Source of the DNA: Halopseudomonas laoshanensis
GTDB taxonomy: Bacteria; Pseudomonadota; Gammaproteobacteria; Pseudomonadales; Pseudomonadaceae
Direction: 5' to 3'
DNA length: 64,000 nucleotides
Assembly (NCBI RefSeq): GCF_008365385.1
Contig: NZ_QOVF01000001.1
Span: 186,001-250,000, forward strand
A program made the position numbers and the translations under genes. Positions within the stretch are counted from its first letter, which is position 1; the number at the start of each line of letters is the position of its first letter. This document shows positions 6,847 through 16,333 of the stretch, piece after piece. The notes under the pieces were generated by a model. It worked only from the letters and a program-made list of their open reading frames with translations. It had not been told where the DNA came from and made no database searches.

Positions 6847-8943
6847 TTAGCTGGCGTCGGCTACTTGATGTTGCAGCTCCAGCAGGTCGATGAGAATCTG
6901 CCCGGTTTCAGCCAGGAAAGGATCCTCTTCGGCGTCATCTTCGTCGGCAACAGCCGGGTTCAGCTCAAGTAACGGATCGGTTTCTTCCAGTTCCTTAAGC
7001 GGCTCTTCACCCCGAGCCACCCGACGCTGGTTTTCCAGCTTCAGCAGGGTCGCGTCGAAGGCATCCTGTTGCTCACGGCGCACGGCTTCGTTCAGCGGCA
7101 GGTACTCGCGATCCTTGATCCCACGGTCCAGCTCAACCCTGGCGAGCGTGTAGGTAAACTCCGGGTCGTTGGCCGCCCGTAGTTGGTGGCGCTCGTTAAG
7201 ACGTTTGACGAAGGGGCTGACCTGATTGCCAATAGCGTAGTCAGCCGGCTCTATGGTGTCCCAGGGTAGCGCGCGGGGCAGATAGCTTTCGCCGATCTCG
7301 GTGGTATCGAGCAGCGAGGGGTAGGTGATATCTGGCACTACACCGCGATTCTGCGTGCTTTGCCCGGATACGCGGTAGAACTTGGCCAGTGTCAGTTTCA
7401 ACTCGCCATGGTTCAGTGGTTGAATGGACTGTACGGTGCCTTTGCCGAAGGTGGGTTCGCCCACCACCAGCGCGCGACCGTAATCCTGCATGGCCCCGGC
7501 AAAAATTTCCGAGGCCGAGGCAGACAGGCGGTTGACCAGCACAGCCATGGGGCCCTTGTAGGAAATGCCCGCGTCGGGATCATCCAGCACCTGTACCTGC
7601 CCATCGGTGTCGCGTACCTGCACCGTGGGGCCGCGATCAATAAACAGGCCGGTCAGTTCGGTAGCTTCCTGCAGCGAGCCGCCGCCATTGTTACGCAGGT
7701 CCAGTACCAGGCCATCAACGTTCTCGGCTTCCATTTCTTCAAGCAGGCGCCGCACGTCCCGCGTGGTGCTGCGGTACTCGGGATCACCCCGGCGCTGCGC
7801 TTTGAAATCGATGTAAAAACCGGGGACTTCGATCACGCCGATGCGCTGTTCGTTTTCACCGCTGCCATACTTGATGATGGACGAGGCTGCGGCCTGGTCT
7901 TCTAGCTTGACGGCTTCACGCACCAGTACCACTTCACGGCTACTCAAGTCGGTAGGTGGGTTACTGGCCGGAATCACTTCCAGGCGGACGTTAGAGCCTT
8001 TGGGGCCGCGGATCAGTTTGACGACTTCGTCAAGACGCCAGCCAACGACGTCGACCATTTCCTTTTCTTCCTGGCCAACGGCAATGATCCGATCAGCAGG
8101 CGCCAGTTTCTGGCTTTTTGCAGCGGGGCCGGCGGGTACCAGACGGACGATTTTGGTGAATTCTTCATCGGCCTGGAGCACGGCGCCAATACCTTCGAGC
8201 GACAGGCTCATGTTGATGTCGAAGTTCTCCGCATTCTCAGGAGACATGTACTGAGTGTGCGGATCATAGACCTGGGCAAAGGCGTTAATGTAGTTCTGGA
8301 ATACATCCTCGCTGCGAGTTTGGGTCAGGCGCAGGGTCTGGCCCTTGTAGCGCTTGCTCAACAGCTCCTGGATGGCGTCCATATCCCGACCCGCCAATTT
8401 CAGTCGTAGTACCTCATCCTTGATCTGATGCCGCCATAACTGCAGCAGATCAATATCAGTCGCAACCCATTCAGCCTTTTCACGGTCGGCCAGAATCTGT
8501 TGGTCAGAGCTGAAGTCCAGGCTTTGCAGGTCTTCATCCAGCAGGCTGTTGGCAAATTCCAGGCGCTGGCTCAAACGCTCTATCTGACGCTTATGCATCG
8601 CAAAGCCAATGGTCAGATCGCCGGCGAGCAGGAGATCATCCAGACGATAACGGTACTCTTCAAAGGCTTGAATATCCTCTGCAGTAAACAAGCTGCGCTG
8701 GGGATCCAATTGACGCATATAACCGTCGAAAATGTCGCTCGACAAAGCGTCGTCGAGGCGAATACGGTTGTAGTGATGGCGGCGTAGAAGCTCAACCGTA
8801 TTCAGGCTGGCTACCATCTGATCACGCGTGGGCTGGATGCTGTCCAGGTCGAGGTTGGCCGGCTGTTCTTCTGCCACGGCATGAGTGCCGATTGCGAAGA
8901 ATGCAACTAGGCAGGTGGTACGCAGGCTGTTGAAGCGTTTCAT
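6847..8943 (-). CDS. prc: Carboxy-terminal processing protease Prc (tail-specific protease)
   Basis: Periplasmic S41A protease that degrades tagged or misfolded envelope proteins; the Pseudomonas form (AlgO) also affects the MucA/AlgU alginate cascade. The start chosen is the ATG at 8943, giving 698 aa with a signal peptide (MKRFNSLRTT through AVAEEQ). The longer ORF upstream is rejected because it would bury that signal. A PDZ domain includes the GIGAVLQ and GPAAKS segments. The catalytic Ser-Lys dyad is S476 in NRLSASASE and K501 in TFGKGTVQ, 25 residues apart as in E. coli Prc. An acidic C-terminal tail follows. The upstream Shine-Dalgarno is weak. Divergent from the quinone oxidoreductase gene at 9052. 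Confidence 0.94.
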   Translation of the reverse strand: MKRFNSLRTTCLVAFFAIGTHAVAEEQPANLDLDSIQPTRDQMVASLNTVELLRRHHYNRIRLDDALSSDIFDGYMRQLDPQRSLFTAEDIQAFEEYRYRLDDLLLAGDLTIGFAMHKRQIERLSQRLEFANSLLDEDLQSLDFSSDQQILADREKAEWVATDIDLLQLWRHQIKDEVLRLKLAGRDMDAIQELLSKRYKGQTLRLTQTRSEDVFQNYINAFAQVYDPHTQYMSPENAENFDINMSLSLEGIGAVLQADEEFTKIVRLVPAGPAAKSQKLAPADRIIAVGQEEKEMVDVVGWRLDEVVKLIRGPKGSNVRLEVIPASNPPTDLSSREVVLVREAVKLEDQAAASSIIKYGSGENEQRIGVIEVPGFYIDFKAQRRGDPEYRSTTRDVRRLLEEMEAENVDGLVLDLRNNGGGSLQEATELTGLFIDRGPTVQVRDTDGQVQVLDDPDAGISYKGPMAVLVNRLSASASEIFAGAMQDYGRALVVGEPTFGKGTVQSIQPLNHGELKLTLAKFYRVSGQSTQNRGVVPDITYPSLLDTTEIGESYLPRALPWDTIEPADYAIGNQVSPFVKRLNERHQLRAANDPEFTYTLARVELDRGIKDREYLPLNEAVRREQQDAFDATLLKLENQRRVARGEEPLKELEETDPLLELNPAVADEDDAEEDPFLAETGQILIDLLELQHQVADAS

Positions 8944-9051
8944 CAAGAGAGAGTATCCAGAATTAGATGGAATTCGTGCTTGCCAGTTTAGGCGCAATAA
9001 AGGAGGCTGAGTTCCCGTTTTGATTAACACATATTTCACTATGGAGGCACC

Positions 9052-10002
9052 GTGAGAGGATTGCAAGCCGAGGGCGGCTCCCTGGAATGGCGTGAACAGC
9101 CCGCTGTAGAGCTGCAGGATGGGCAGGTACGAGTGGCTATAAAGGCTGCCGGACTGAATCGTGCTGATTTGTTACAGAAGGCGGGGATGTATCCTCCGCC
9201 TGCTGGGGTAACGCCGGTACTGGGATTGGAGTGCGCTGGCACCGTTCTGGAGGTCAAGGGCAACAGTCGCTGGTCTCCGGGTGATCGGGTCTGTGGCCTG
9301 TTGGCCGGCGGCGGCATGGCGGAGGAGGTGGTCGTCGATGGCCGGCACCTGTTGCCGGTCCCTGCGGAGTTGAGCTGGGCCGAGGCCGCTGCTCTGCCGG
9401 AGGTGTTTGCCACCGCCTGGTTGAACGTGTTCGAGCTGGGCGCCGCGCAGCCGGGTGAGAAGGTGCTTATTCATGCTGGCGCCAGCGGGGTAGGTACCGC
9501 GGCGATCCAGATATGTAAAGCGCTGGGCAATCCATGCTGGGTAACGCTGGGCAGTGAAGACAAGCTGCAGGCCTGTATCGCCTTGGGCGCTACCGGCGGG
9601 GCTTTGCGCCAGAACGGCATCATGGCCTTGCAGTCTGAAGGTCCGTTCAATGTGGTGCTGGACCCGGTCGGCGGCACTTACGCAGAGCACCATCTAGACC
9701 TGATTGCCTTGGATGGTCGTTGGGTGGTTATTGGTTTGATGGGTGGCCGTGAGGCGAAGCTGGATCTGGGCAAGATGCTGGTCAAGCGCATTCAACTGAC
9801 TGGCTCGACCCTGCGCACCCGCAGCGACAACTACAAGGCGGACCTGCTGGCGCGGATGGAAGAGCGCCTGTGGCCGCTTTTTGCCAAGGGTGAGCTAAAG
9901 CCGATGGTAGCCAAAACGTTCAGTTTTGAGCAGGCGGATGCCGCTTTTGCTGAACTGGCTGAGGACAAGATCGTCGGTAAGGTGATTCTGGTCAAAGAGT
10001 GA
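9052..10002 (+). CDS. NAD(P)H-quinone oxidoreductase, PIG3-type MDR family
   Basis: Zinc-independent medium-chain dehydrogenase/reductase of the quinone oxidoreductase (PIG3/QorB-like) group, probably cytoplasmic and NADPH-dependent. The start is GTG at 9052, set by GGAGG four bases upstream; the nearby ATG at 9041 is in another frame and stops at once. The 316-aa product has an N-terminal GroES-like domain with GLNRADLLQ and a long YPPP segment, then a Rossmann fold with HAGASGVGTAAIQ. The zinc ligands of true alcohol dehydrogenases are absent. The gene stands alone and converges on apeB across a 10-bp inverted repeat. The substrate cannot be told from sequence. Confidence 0.9.
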   Translation: MRGLQAEGGSLEWREQPAVELQDGQVRVAIKAAGLNRADLLQKAGMYPPPAGVTPVLGLECAGTVLEVKGNSRWSPGDRVCGLLAGGGMAEEVVVDGRHLLPVPAELSWAEAAALPEVFATAWLNVFELGAAQPGEKVLIHAGASGVGTAAIQICKALGNPCWVTLGSEDKLQACIALGATGGALRQNGIMALQSEGPFNVVLDPVGGTYAEHHLDLIALDGRWVVIGLMGGREAKLDLGKMLVKRIQLTGSTLRTRSDNYKADLLARMEERLWPLFAKGELKPMVAKTFSFEQADAAFAELAEDKIVGKVILVKE

Positions 10003-10008
10003 CTAGTA

Positions 10009-10040
10009 CCAGCGGCAGTCTATGGTATGCCTGCCGCTGG
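10009..10040. terminator. Hairpin between convergent genes
   Basis: CCAGCGGCAG and CTGCCGCTGG form a perfect 10-bp stem with a 12-nt loop between the convergent stop codons of the quinone oxidoreductase and apeB. There is no strong T-run on either strand, so it is a probable but atypical bidirectional terminator. Confidence 0.5.
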
Positions 10041-10062
10041 ATGTTTCCGCCAGTACCACCGT

Positions 10063-11358
10063 TCAGATAAGTTGGGCACTATTAAAGTAGTGTGTCAGCA
10101 CCTTGATCAAATAGGCCGCATCCTGGCTACCCGCCAGCTCCCTGATTGAATGCATGGCAAAGGTCGGCACACCGATATCCACGGTCCTGACACCTAGACG
10201 GCTGGCAGTGATCGGCCCGATGGTGCTGCCACAGCCCATATCACTGCGTACCACAAAACTTTGAACCGGCACCTCGGCCTGATCACACAGGTGACGAAAG
10301 AAGGCGGCCGTTTCGCTGTTGGTGGCGTAACGCTGGTTACTGTTGATCTTGATTACCGGGCCGGCATTCAACTTGGGTCCATGATTGCCGTCGTGGCGAT
10401 CGGCGAAGTTAGGATGTACCGCATGGGCGTTGTCGGCAGAGACCATCACTGAATGTTGTAACGCGCGAATGCGCTCAGCGTTATCGGGTAGCAGGCGCGA
10501 CAACACGTCTTCCAGGAAGGGACCATCTGCGCCGCACGCGGAGCTGGAGCCAATTTCCTCGTGATCGGTGCAGACCAGCACACACGGCTGGGCGCCGTCG
10601 CTCTCCAGCAGAGCGGTCAGCCCGGCGTGGCACGAGAGCAGGTTGTCTAGCCGTGCTGAGCTGAAAAAGTCGCCCTTCAGACCCAGGGTGGCGGGAGCTT
10701 GGGTATCGTAGAAACTCAGCTCGTAGTCCAGCACTTGCTCAGCCTGGCAATCCGGGTGTTCGTCCAGCAACTGTTGCTTGAGCAGGTCACGCAATTGTCG
10801 TTTCGGCTCGTGGCAATGCGCGAGCAGTGGCGGTAGATCAGTCTGCGCGTTAATCGCCACGCCGTCATTGGCCCCGCGATTAAGGTGAATAGCCAGGCTG
10901 GGTATGGTTGCGATAGGACGTTTGAAGTCAATCAACCGGCTGCCCAGGTGCCCATCGCCAGTACGAAAGGTCAACCGGCCAGCGAGAGACAGGTCGCGAT
11001 CAAACCAGGGTGCAAGCAATGCGCCGCCGTACACTTCCACGCCCAATTGCCAGAGTCCCTGTTGCTCCAGCTCGGGTTGCGGTTTTACCTTCAGGCAGGG
11101 GCTGTCGGTATGCGCGCCGACCAGGCGTAATCCGGTGTGCAATTGATCCGGTCGACCGAGGCTGAAGGCGATCAGGGATGAGCCGTTGCGGGTGACCAGG
11201 TAGCGCCCACCTTCTTTCAATGCCCAGTCTGTTCGTTCATCCAGATGTTCATAACCGGCAGCAACCAGCCGCTGCGCCAGTTGCTCGGTAGCATGAAAAG
11301 GCGTGGGTGATGCCTGGATAAAATCAGCCAATGACTGGTTGATCGCGGAGTGGGTCAT
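10063..11358 (-). CDS. apeB: M18 family aminopeptidase
   Basis: Cytosolic dinuclear-zinc aminopeptidase of the aspartyl-aminopeptidase (M18) family, which removes N-terminal residues from peptides. The start ATG at 11358 has GAGGA 7 nt upstream and gives 431 aa, close to known family lengths; the ORF reaches 10 codons further without support. Metal-site motifs are present in order: GAHTDSP, then CTDHEEIGS, then [12 protein letters not shown], and a C-terminal segment with [14 protein letters not shown]. It lies 26 bp downstream of rluA on the same strand, so it may be the last gene of a minCDE-rluA-apeB transcript. Confidence 0.94.
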   Translation of the reverse strand: MTHSAINQSLADFIQASPTPFHATEQLAQRLVAAGYEHLDERTDWALKEGGRYLVTRNGSSLIAFSLGRPDQLHTGLRLVGAHTDSPCLKVKPQPELEQQGLWQLGVEVYGGALLAPWFDRDLSLAGRLTFRTGDGHLGSRLIDFKRPIATIPSLAIHLNRGANDGVAINAQTDLPPLLAHCHEPKRQLRDLLKQQLLDEHPDCQAEQVLDYELSFYDTQAPATLGLKGDFFSSARLDNLLSCHAGLTALLESDGAQPCVLVCTDHEEIGSSSACGADGPFLEDVLSRLLPDNAERIRALQHSVMVSADNAHAVHPNFADRHDGNHGPKLNAGPVIKINSNQRYATNSETAAFFRHLCDQAEVPVQSFVVRSDMGCGSTIGPITASRLGVRTVDIGVPTFAMHSIRELAGSQDAAYLIKVLTHYFNSAQLI

Positions 11359-11384
11359 GAAATGGTCCTCGTGTACGTCACGGC

Positions 11385-12020
11385 TCAAAAGGGAGCGGGG
11401 CTTTCAAACAGCATGGGCTTGCCATCCACCGGGTGGCGTATACCCAGGCTCGCGGCATGCAGGGCAAGTCTTGGGCAGGCCGCCAGCGCCTGCTCGTGGG
11501 CGTAAAGTTGATCGCCGAGCAAGGGGTGGCCGATAGATAACATATGCACGCGAAGTTGATGCGAGCGCCCGGTAATGGGGGTCAGCTCGACCCGGCAGTA
11601 GTCGGTATGTCGCTCAAGTACGCGCCAGAATGTCTGTGCGTGCTTGCCGGCGTCATGGTCGACAATATGTCTTGGCTTGTTCGGTGGGTCATAACGCAGC
11701 GGCAAATCGATATGCCCGGAATCTGCTTGGGGTTGCCCCCAGCACAGCGCAATATAGGTTTTTTGTGTCTCGCGATCATGGAACTGGCGGGATAACTCAC
11801 GATGGCTATCGGCGTTTCTGCCGAGGACCAGCAGGCCGGAGGTTTCCCAGTCCAGCCGATGCACGATTCGAGCTTCGGGGTAACCGTTGTCCTGCAGGCG
11901 GGTAATCAGGCAGTCCTTGTTGTCCTCGGCACGTCCAGGCACCGATAACAGCATGGACGGCTTACAGACGATCATAAAGGCCGGATCCTCATGCAAGATG
12001 CGGATGTCAGTCAGGGGCAT
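11385..12020 (-). CDS. rluA: RluA-family rRNA/tRNA pseudouridine synthase
   Basis: Converts uridine to pseudouridine; E. coli RluA acts on 23S rRNA U746 and tRNA U32. The start chosen is ATG 12020 ([13 protein letters not shown]), giving 211 aa, close to the 219 aa of E. coli RluA; the ORF reaches 38 codons further upstream across the end of minE, which is unlikely. The catalytic motif [13 protein letters not shown] contains the essential Asp, and a C-terminal GRSHQLRVH segment is typical. There is no S4 domain, which fits RluA rather than RluC/D. The exact target is inferred from family and size. Follows minE by 64 bp on the same strand. Confidence 0.9.
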   Translation of the reverse strand: MPLTDIRILHEDPAFMIVCKPSMLLSVPGRAEDNKDCLITRLQDNGYPEARIVHRLDWETSGLLVLGRNADSHRELSRQFHDRETQKTYIALCWGQPQADSGHIDLPLRYDPPNKPRHIVDHDAGKHAQTFWRVLERHTDYCRVELTPITGRSHQLRVHMLSIGHPLLGDQLYAHEQALAACPRLALHAASLGIRHPVDGKPMLFESPAPF

Positions 12021-12084
12021 GAGCTCACCAGCGGGTTGCACTGGCACCCTGCAGCAGGGTGCCGATTCGTTGCTCAGGGTCCGC

Positions 12085-12345
12085 TCAGGGACGTTCTGGC
12101 AATGTGATGTTGAGTTCCAGAATGGAGCAATCATCCTGGTTTTCCAGGGCGACGTGCACTTGATCGCGGTCGATCTTCACGTACTTGCTGATCACATCAA
12201 TGATTTCCTGCTGCAACTGCGGCAGGTAATCAGGCTGTGAGCGCTGGCCCCGCTCGTGCGCAACAATGATCTGCAGGCGTTCCTTGGCCATAGATGCCGT
12301 TGAAGGTGCTTTCTTGCGATCACGGAAATAGTCGAAAAGACTCAT
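12085..12345 (-). CDS. minE: Cell division topological specificity factor MinE
   Basis: 86-aa partner of MinD that stimulates its ATPase and drives pole-to-pole oscillation, keeping the MinCD inhibitor away from midcell. It begins with the membrane-targeting segment [12 protein letters not shown]. The anti-MinCD helix follows ([14 protein letters not shown]), then the C-terminal dimerisation/topology domain ending in LELNITLP. Its ATG shares a base with the minD stop (TAATG), so the two are translationally coupled. Length and sequence are fully typical. Confidence 0.97.
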   Translation of the reverse strand: MSLFDYFRDRKKAPSTASMAKERLQIIVAHERGQRSQPDYLPQLQQEIIDVISKYVKIDRDQVHVALENQDDCSILELNITLPERP

Positions 12346-13154
12346 TAGCGACCTCCGAACAGGCGCTGCAGAAGGCCTTTCTTTTGTGCCTCAAGGAAGC
12401 GGTGCGGCTTTTCTTCGCCGAGCAGACGATCAACGGCATCGCCGTAGGCCTGACCTGCGTCGCTGGCTTCATCCATGATCACAGGTACGCCCTGGTTGGA
12501 GGCCTTGAGCACCGCCTGGGATTCCGGAATAACGCCGAGTAGAGGGATCGACAGAATATCTTCGACGTCGCTGACTGAGAGCATTTCGCCGTTTTCAACC
12601 CGCTCGGGGTTGTAGCGCGTGAGCAGCAGGTGCTCCTTGATCTTCTCGCCTTTTTCGGCCATGCGAGATTTGCTTGCCAATAGCCCAAGCATACGGTCGG
12701 AGTCACGCACCGAAGATACTTCAGGGTTGGTCACAACCACCGCTTCATCGGCAAAATACATTGCCAGGTGGGCGCCTTTCTCGATACCGGCCGGCGAATC
12801 ACAGACGATATAGTCGAACGTTTCTTTCAGCTCGTTGAGTACGCGTTCGACGCCATCTTCGGTCAGGGCATCTTTGTCGCGGGTTTGCGAGGCGGGCAGG
12901 ATAAACAGCTTCTCGCAGCGCTTGTCCTTGATCAGAGTCTGATTCAGGTTCGAATCACCGTTGATCAGATTAACGAAATCATAAACCACGCGGCGCTCGC
13001 AGCCCATGATCAGGTCCAGATTACGTAGGCCAACATCAAAGTCTACGATGACGGTTTTGAATCCACGCAGAGCGAGTCCGGTGCCGATGGCAGCGCTGGT
13101 AGTGGTTTTGCCCACGCCGCCTTTGCCTGAGGTGACGACAATAACTTTAGCCAA
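12345..13154 (-). CDS. minD: Septum-site determining ATPase MinD
   Basis: Membrane-associated ParA-type ATPase that recruits MinC and is released by MinE. The product starts at a TTG codon at 13154 (read as [13 protein letters not shown]), preceded by AGGAAGG; no ATG or GTG fits the conserved N-terminus, although the frame stays open 23 codons upstream. From TTG it is 269 aa. The deviant Walker A motif has K11 and K16 in GKGGVGKTT. The C-terminus ends in the amphipathic membrane-targeting helix ([17 protein letters not shown]). It is 1 nt coupled to minE. The rare start codon may lower MinD synthesis relative to MinE. Confidence 0.95.
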   Translation of the reverse strand: MAKVIVVTSGKGGVGKTTTSAAIGTGLALRGFKTVIVDFDVGLRNLDLIMGCERRVVYDFVNLINGDSNLNQTLIKDKRCEKLFILPASQTRDKDALTEDGVERVLNELKETFDYIVCDSPAGIEKGAHLAMYFADEAVVVTNPEVSSVRDSDRMLGLLASKSRMAEKGEKIKEHLLLTRYNPERVENGEMLSVSDVEDILSIPLLGVIPESQAVLKASNQGVPVIMDEASDAGQAYGDAVDRLLGEEKPHRFLEAQKKGLLQRLFGGR

Positions 13155-13314
13155 AATGACCTTCCTGTCCGGTATTTGAATGGGTGTTGGAAGCACTGTT
13201 GCTGTCCATATGACAAGAGTCATGACAACGGTGCGGCAAAGAGGTTTCGCAATTGCCTGGAAGTTGGCTCAGGCTACGGCTGGCGGGCACCCCGTAATGG
13301 TTGCACAGTATCTG

Positions 13315-14064
13315 TCATAGGGCGGCTATCTTCAAGCTGTCGCCGTCCAGACTGACATGCACAGCTTCTTTCCACAGGCTCTTGCGGAGATCTTCAGCGA
13401 CCTTGTAATGCCCGGCGATGGAGACCAATTCGGCTTCCAGCGACTGACAGAAAACCCGTGCTTCAGTATTTCCGCGCACCCCGGCCAGCGCGCGGCCGCG
13501 CAACGGCCCATATACGTGGATATTGCCATCAGCCAGGAGTTCGGAGCCGGCGCTGACCGGGGCCAGTACCACCAGATCGCCGCCTGGCGCATAGACCTGC
13601 TGCCCGGAGCGGATCGGCTGGGTGATGATCTTGTTCGGCACGCCGCCACTGGGCAATGCTTCTGCCACCGGTTCAGGCGCGTGCGGCTGGGCTTCGGCAA
13701 CCACCTCGGCGGGCTTGTCGCGGCCACGACCGGGCGGCATCAGTACCAGTCCGCTCTGCTGTGCCAGCGGTCGGAAATTTTCTGAACCACGCAATGCTAC
13801 GGGTAACAGGCCGTGGTTCTTGCACACCTGCAGCAGCCCTGCCAGGGTGCTCAGGTTCATGTGCGCGTCAAGCTTTTCCAGGCTGATCACCACCGGAGTG
13901 TCGCTGAAAAAATTTGGCGCTTGCTGTTTCTTTTCCGCCAACTGTTTGGCGAAGCGCCCGGTGTCCAGGCGAACCACTTCAATCACGGTGACAGTCAGCA
14001 TGCCGCCCTTGAGATTGAATACGGGTTCTTGTTCGAGCAGGTCGAGGTTTGTATCAACAGTCAT
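13315..14064 (-). CDS. minC: Septum-site determining protein MinC
   Basis: FtsZ-ring inhibitor. The start chosen is ATG 14064 (MTVDTNLDLLEQ), giving 249 aa; the ORF extends 11 codons further without reason. The N-terminal domain (about 1-110) binds FtsZ. A linker rich in Pro, Ala and Glu follows (about 115-145). The C-terminal beta-helix domain (about 150-245) shows DLVVLAPVSAGSELLADG, GPLRGRALAGV and FCQSLEAELVSIAG, the face that binds MinD. First gene of leftward minCDE; 160 bp separate it from minD, so minD could also have its own promoter. Confidence 0.95.
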   Translation of the reverse strand: MTVDTNLDLLEQEPVFNLKGGMLTVTVIEVVRLDTGRFAKQLAEKKQQAPNFFSDTPVVISLEKLDAHMNLSTLAGLLQVCKNHGLLPVALRGSENFRPLAQQSGLVLMPPGRGRDKPAEVVAEAQPHAPEPVAEALPSGGVPNKIITQPIRSGQQVYAPGGDLVVLAPVSAGSELLADGNIHVYGPLRGRALAGVRGNTEARVFCQSLEAELVSIAGHYKVAEDLRKSLWKEAVHVSLDGDSLKIAAL

Positions 14065-14189
14065 GTCAGATCCACAGAGCGCAGTTTGTGGGCACACTTA
14101 TATAGATTGGCCGCGCTGATCGCAAGCGGTGCGCTGCTTGGGTAGAATGCCCTTTTTATCAATGACGGTTCTCTTATGAGCGGTACGTT

Positions 14190-15143
14190 ATGAGTAGTTC
14201 GGTATTCAGTCGTAGCCTTTTGCACCCGAGGTACTGGTTGTTGTGGCTGGGATTGGGCCTGTTATGGCTGGTGGTTCGTTTGCCCTACCGGGTTTTGCTC
14301 GGGTTGGGACGGCTGCTCGGCTGGGGTATGTACTGGGGTATGCCGGAGCGCAGGCGTATTGCCCAGGTTAACCTGGCACTCTGCTTCCCGGATTGGACGG
14401 AGGCGCGCCGCGCTGAGGTGCTCAAGGCCAACTTCGCCTCTAATGGCATGGCCCTGTTCGAAATGGCCATGGCCTGGTGGTGGCCGAAGGAACGCCTGGC
14501 CAGGTTGGCGCAGATCGAGGGGTTGGAGCATCTGCAGCAAGCACGGGCTGCGGGGCAGGGCGCGGTGCTGATGTCACTGCATTTCACCACCCTCGAGCTG
14601 GGTGCGGCGCTGTTGGGCCAGCAGGCGACAATCGACGGGATGTATCGCGAACATCGCAATCCAGCTTTTGATTACGTGCAACGCCACGGTCGGGAAAGAC
14701 ATAACGCGGATGCTGTTGCCATCGAGCGCGAAGACGTACGGGCGATGTTCAAATCCCTGCGCGCTGGGAGGGCGATCTGGTACGCGCCTGATCAGGATTA
14801 CGGTCGCAAGGCCAGCGTGTTCGTCCCCTTGTTTGGCGTGCAGGCCGCCACAGTAACGGCCACCAGTACCTTTGCCCGCCTGGGCAAGGCCAAAGTGATT
14901 CCCTTTACCCAGACACGTCTACCAGGCGGGGAAGGCTACAAGCTGATAGTCCACCCGCCGCTGGAAAACTTCCCCAGTCAGGATGAGATCGCGGACGCGC
15001 TACGGATCAATCAGTGGGTAGAACAGGCGATTCTGGCTCAACCAGAACAATATATGTGGGTACACAGGCGCTTCAAGACCCGGCCTGAGGGGGAAGAGCG
15101 ACCCTATGACAAGAAGCGTAAACGTCGTCGGGCTCGCGGATGA
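14190..15143 (+). CDS. lpxL: Lipid A biosynthesis acyltransferase (LpxL/HtrB family)
   Basis: Inner-membrane enzyme adding a secondary acyl chain to lipid A (Kdo-independent in Pseudomonas; the acyl specificity is not readable). The 317-aa product has an N-terminal hydrophobic helix (about 14-45) and the catalytic HX4(D/E) motif as H131-FTTL-E136, then MYREHRNP and a DQD-type segment (YAPDQDYG). The basic C-terminus ([10 protein letters not shown]) is notable. A six-codon ORF (14176-14193) ends in a TGA that overlaps the start ATG, so reinitiation is possible; no good Shine-Dalgarno is seen directly. The stop overlaps the patatin start as ATGA. Divergent from minC. Confidence 0.9.
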   Translation: MSSSVFSRSLLHPRYWLLWLGLGLLWLVVRLPYRVLLGLGRLLGWGMYWGMPERRRIAQVNLALCFPDWTEARRAEVLKANFASNGMALFEMAMAWWWPKERLARLAQIEGLEHLQQARAAGQGAVLMSLHFTTLELGAALLGQQATIDGMYREHRNPAFDYVQRHGRERHNADAVAIEREDVRAMFKSLRAGRAIWYAPDQDYGRKASVFVPLFGVQAATVTATSTFARLGKAKVIPFTQTRLPGGEGYKLIVHPPLENFPSQDEIADALRINQWVEQAILAQPEQYMWVHRRFKTRPEGEERPYDKKRKRRRARG

Positions 15144-16333
15144 ATGATTCGCCCCAAGCCCACATGCCCTGCGGGCCAGGCACCACCGGGCTGATTCTTT
15201 CCGGTGGTGGCGCCAGAGCGGCTTATCAGGTCGGTGTACTGCAGGCGATCAATGAGTTGTTACCAGACAACAAATTCAATCCTTTTCCGGTCATCTGCGG
15301 GACCTCGGCGGGGGCCATCAATGCGTTGGCGTTGGCGACTAACGCCACCGATTTCAGCTATGCGGTTCAACGGATGCATGAGGTATGGTCAAATTTCCGC
15401 TGCCATCAGGTTTATCGCACTGACTGGCCGGGTGTGCTGGCCCAGGCGCTGCGCTGGACCGGCTCCAACCTGATGGGCGTAGGGCGCAAACATCCCAGCT
15501 CGCTGCTGGATAATCGCCCCCTTCGGCATCTGCTGGCCAACAGTCTGCACTTTGGCAAGATCGAAGAATCTCTGCTCAGCGGACACTTGCGCGCCGTATC
15601 CGTCAGCGCCTTTGGCTACCAGTCAGCGGAATCCGTGTGTTTCTATCAGGGCCATGAGCGGATCATGCCGTGGAACCGGCACCGCCGGGTCGGGGTACAA
15701 ACACCTTTGAAGCTCGATCATCTGATGGCCTCGGCCGCCATCCCTCTGCTGTTTGCACCGGTGCAGTTGAATCGCGAGTGGTTTGGGGATGGTGCCGTGC
15801 GTCAGCGTGCACCGATCAGCCCAGCGCTGCATCTGGGCGCCAACCGCGTGTTGGTAGTGGGGGTTTCCGACAACCTGGCCAATGATCCAGCCGCAGGCCG
15901 GCGCGGCCCACGACTGCGCAGCGCTTTGCCGCCGACGCTGGCGCAGATTGGCGGCCATCTGCTCAACAGTACCTTCGTCGATAACCTGGAAACGGACGTG
16001 GAATTGCTCGAGCGGCTGAACCGCCTGGCCGGCTTGTTGCCGCGCGGCGCGCAGGAGCATGGCAAGGGGCTGCAACAGGTAGAGGTGCTGATTATTTCGC
16101 CAAGCGAGCCGCTGGATATTATTGCTGCTCGCCACCGGCGTGCCCTGCCTGCGCCGTTGCGCGCATTCCTGCGTGGCAGCGGCGCGACGCGCGCATCCGG
16201 TGGCAGCGTGGTCAGCTATCTCTTGTTTGAAGCGGAGTATTGTCGTGAGCTGATCGCGCTGGGCCACCGTGATGCGATGGCCAAGCGCGAAGAGTTACAA
16301 CGTTTTCTCGGGCTGCTCTGCCCGATTGATTAA
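15140..16333 (+). CDS. Patatin-like phospholipase
   Basis: Predicted acyl hydrolase of the patatin family (bacterial PNPLA-like), using a Ser-Asp dyad. In 397 aa the oxyanion loop SGGGARAAY starts at 21, the nucleophile elbow GTSAG holds Ser56, and the DGA motif gives Asp217. There is no signal peptide or clear membrane helix, so it is probably cytoplasmic or peripheral at the membrane. It is translationally coupled to the lipid A acyltransferase (ATGA), suggesting a role in lipid turnover, but the substrate is unknown. Its TAA stop overlaps the rapA stop by 4 bp on the opposite strand. Confidence 0.9.
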   Translation: MNDSPQAHMPCGPGTTGLILSGGGARAAYQVGVLQAINELLPDNKFNPFPVICGTSAGAINALALATNATDFSYAVQRMHEVWSNFRCHQVYRTDWPGVLAQALRWTGSNLMGVGRKHPSSLLDNRPLRHLLANSLHFGKIEESLLSGHLRAVSVSAFGYQSAESVCFYQGHERIMPWNRHRRVGVQTPLKLDHLMASAAIPLLFAPVQLNREWFGDGAVRQRAPISPALHLGANRVLVVGVSDNLANDPAAGRRGPRLRSALPPTLAQIGGHLLNSTFVDNLETDVELLERLNRLAGLLPRGAQEHGKGLQQVEVLIISPSEPLDIIAARHRRALPAPLRAFLRGSGATRASGGSVVSYLLFEAEYCRELIALGHRDAMAKREELQRFLGLLCPID

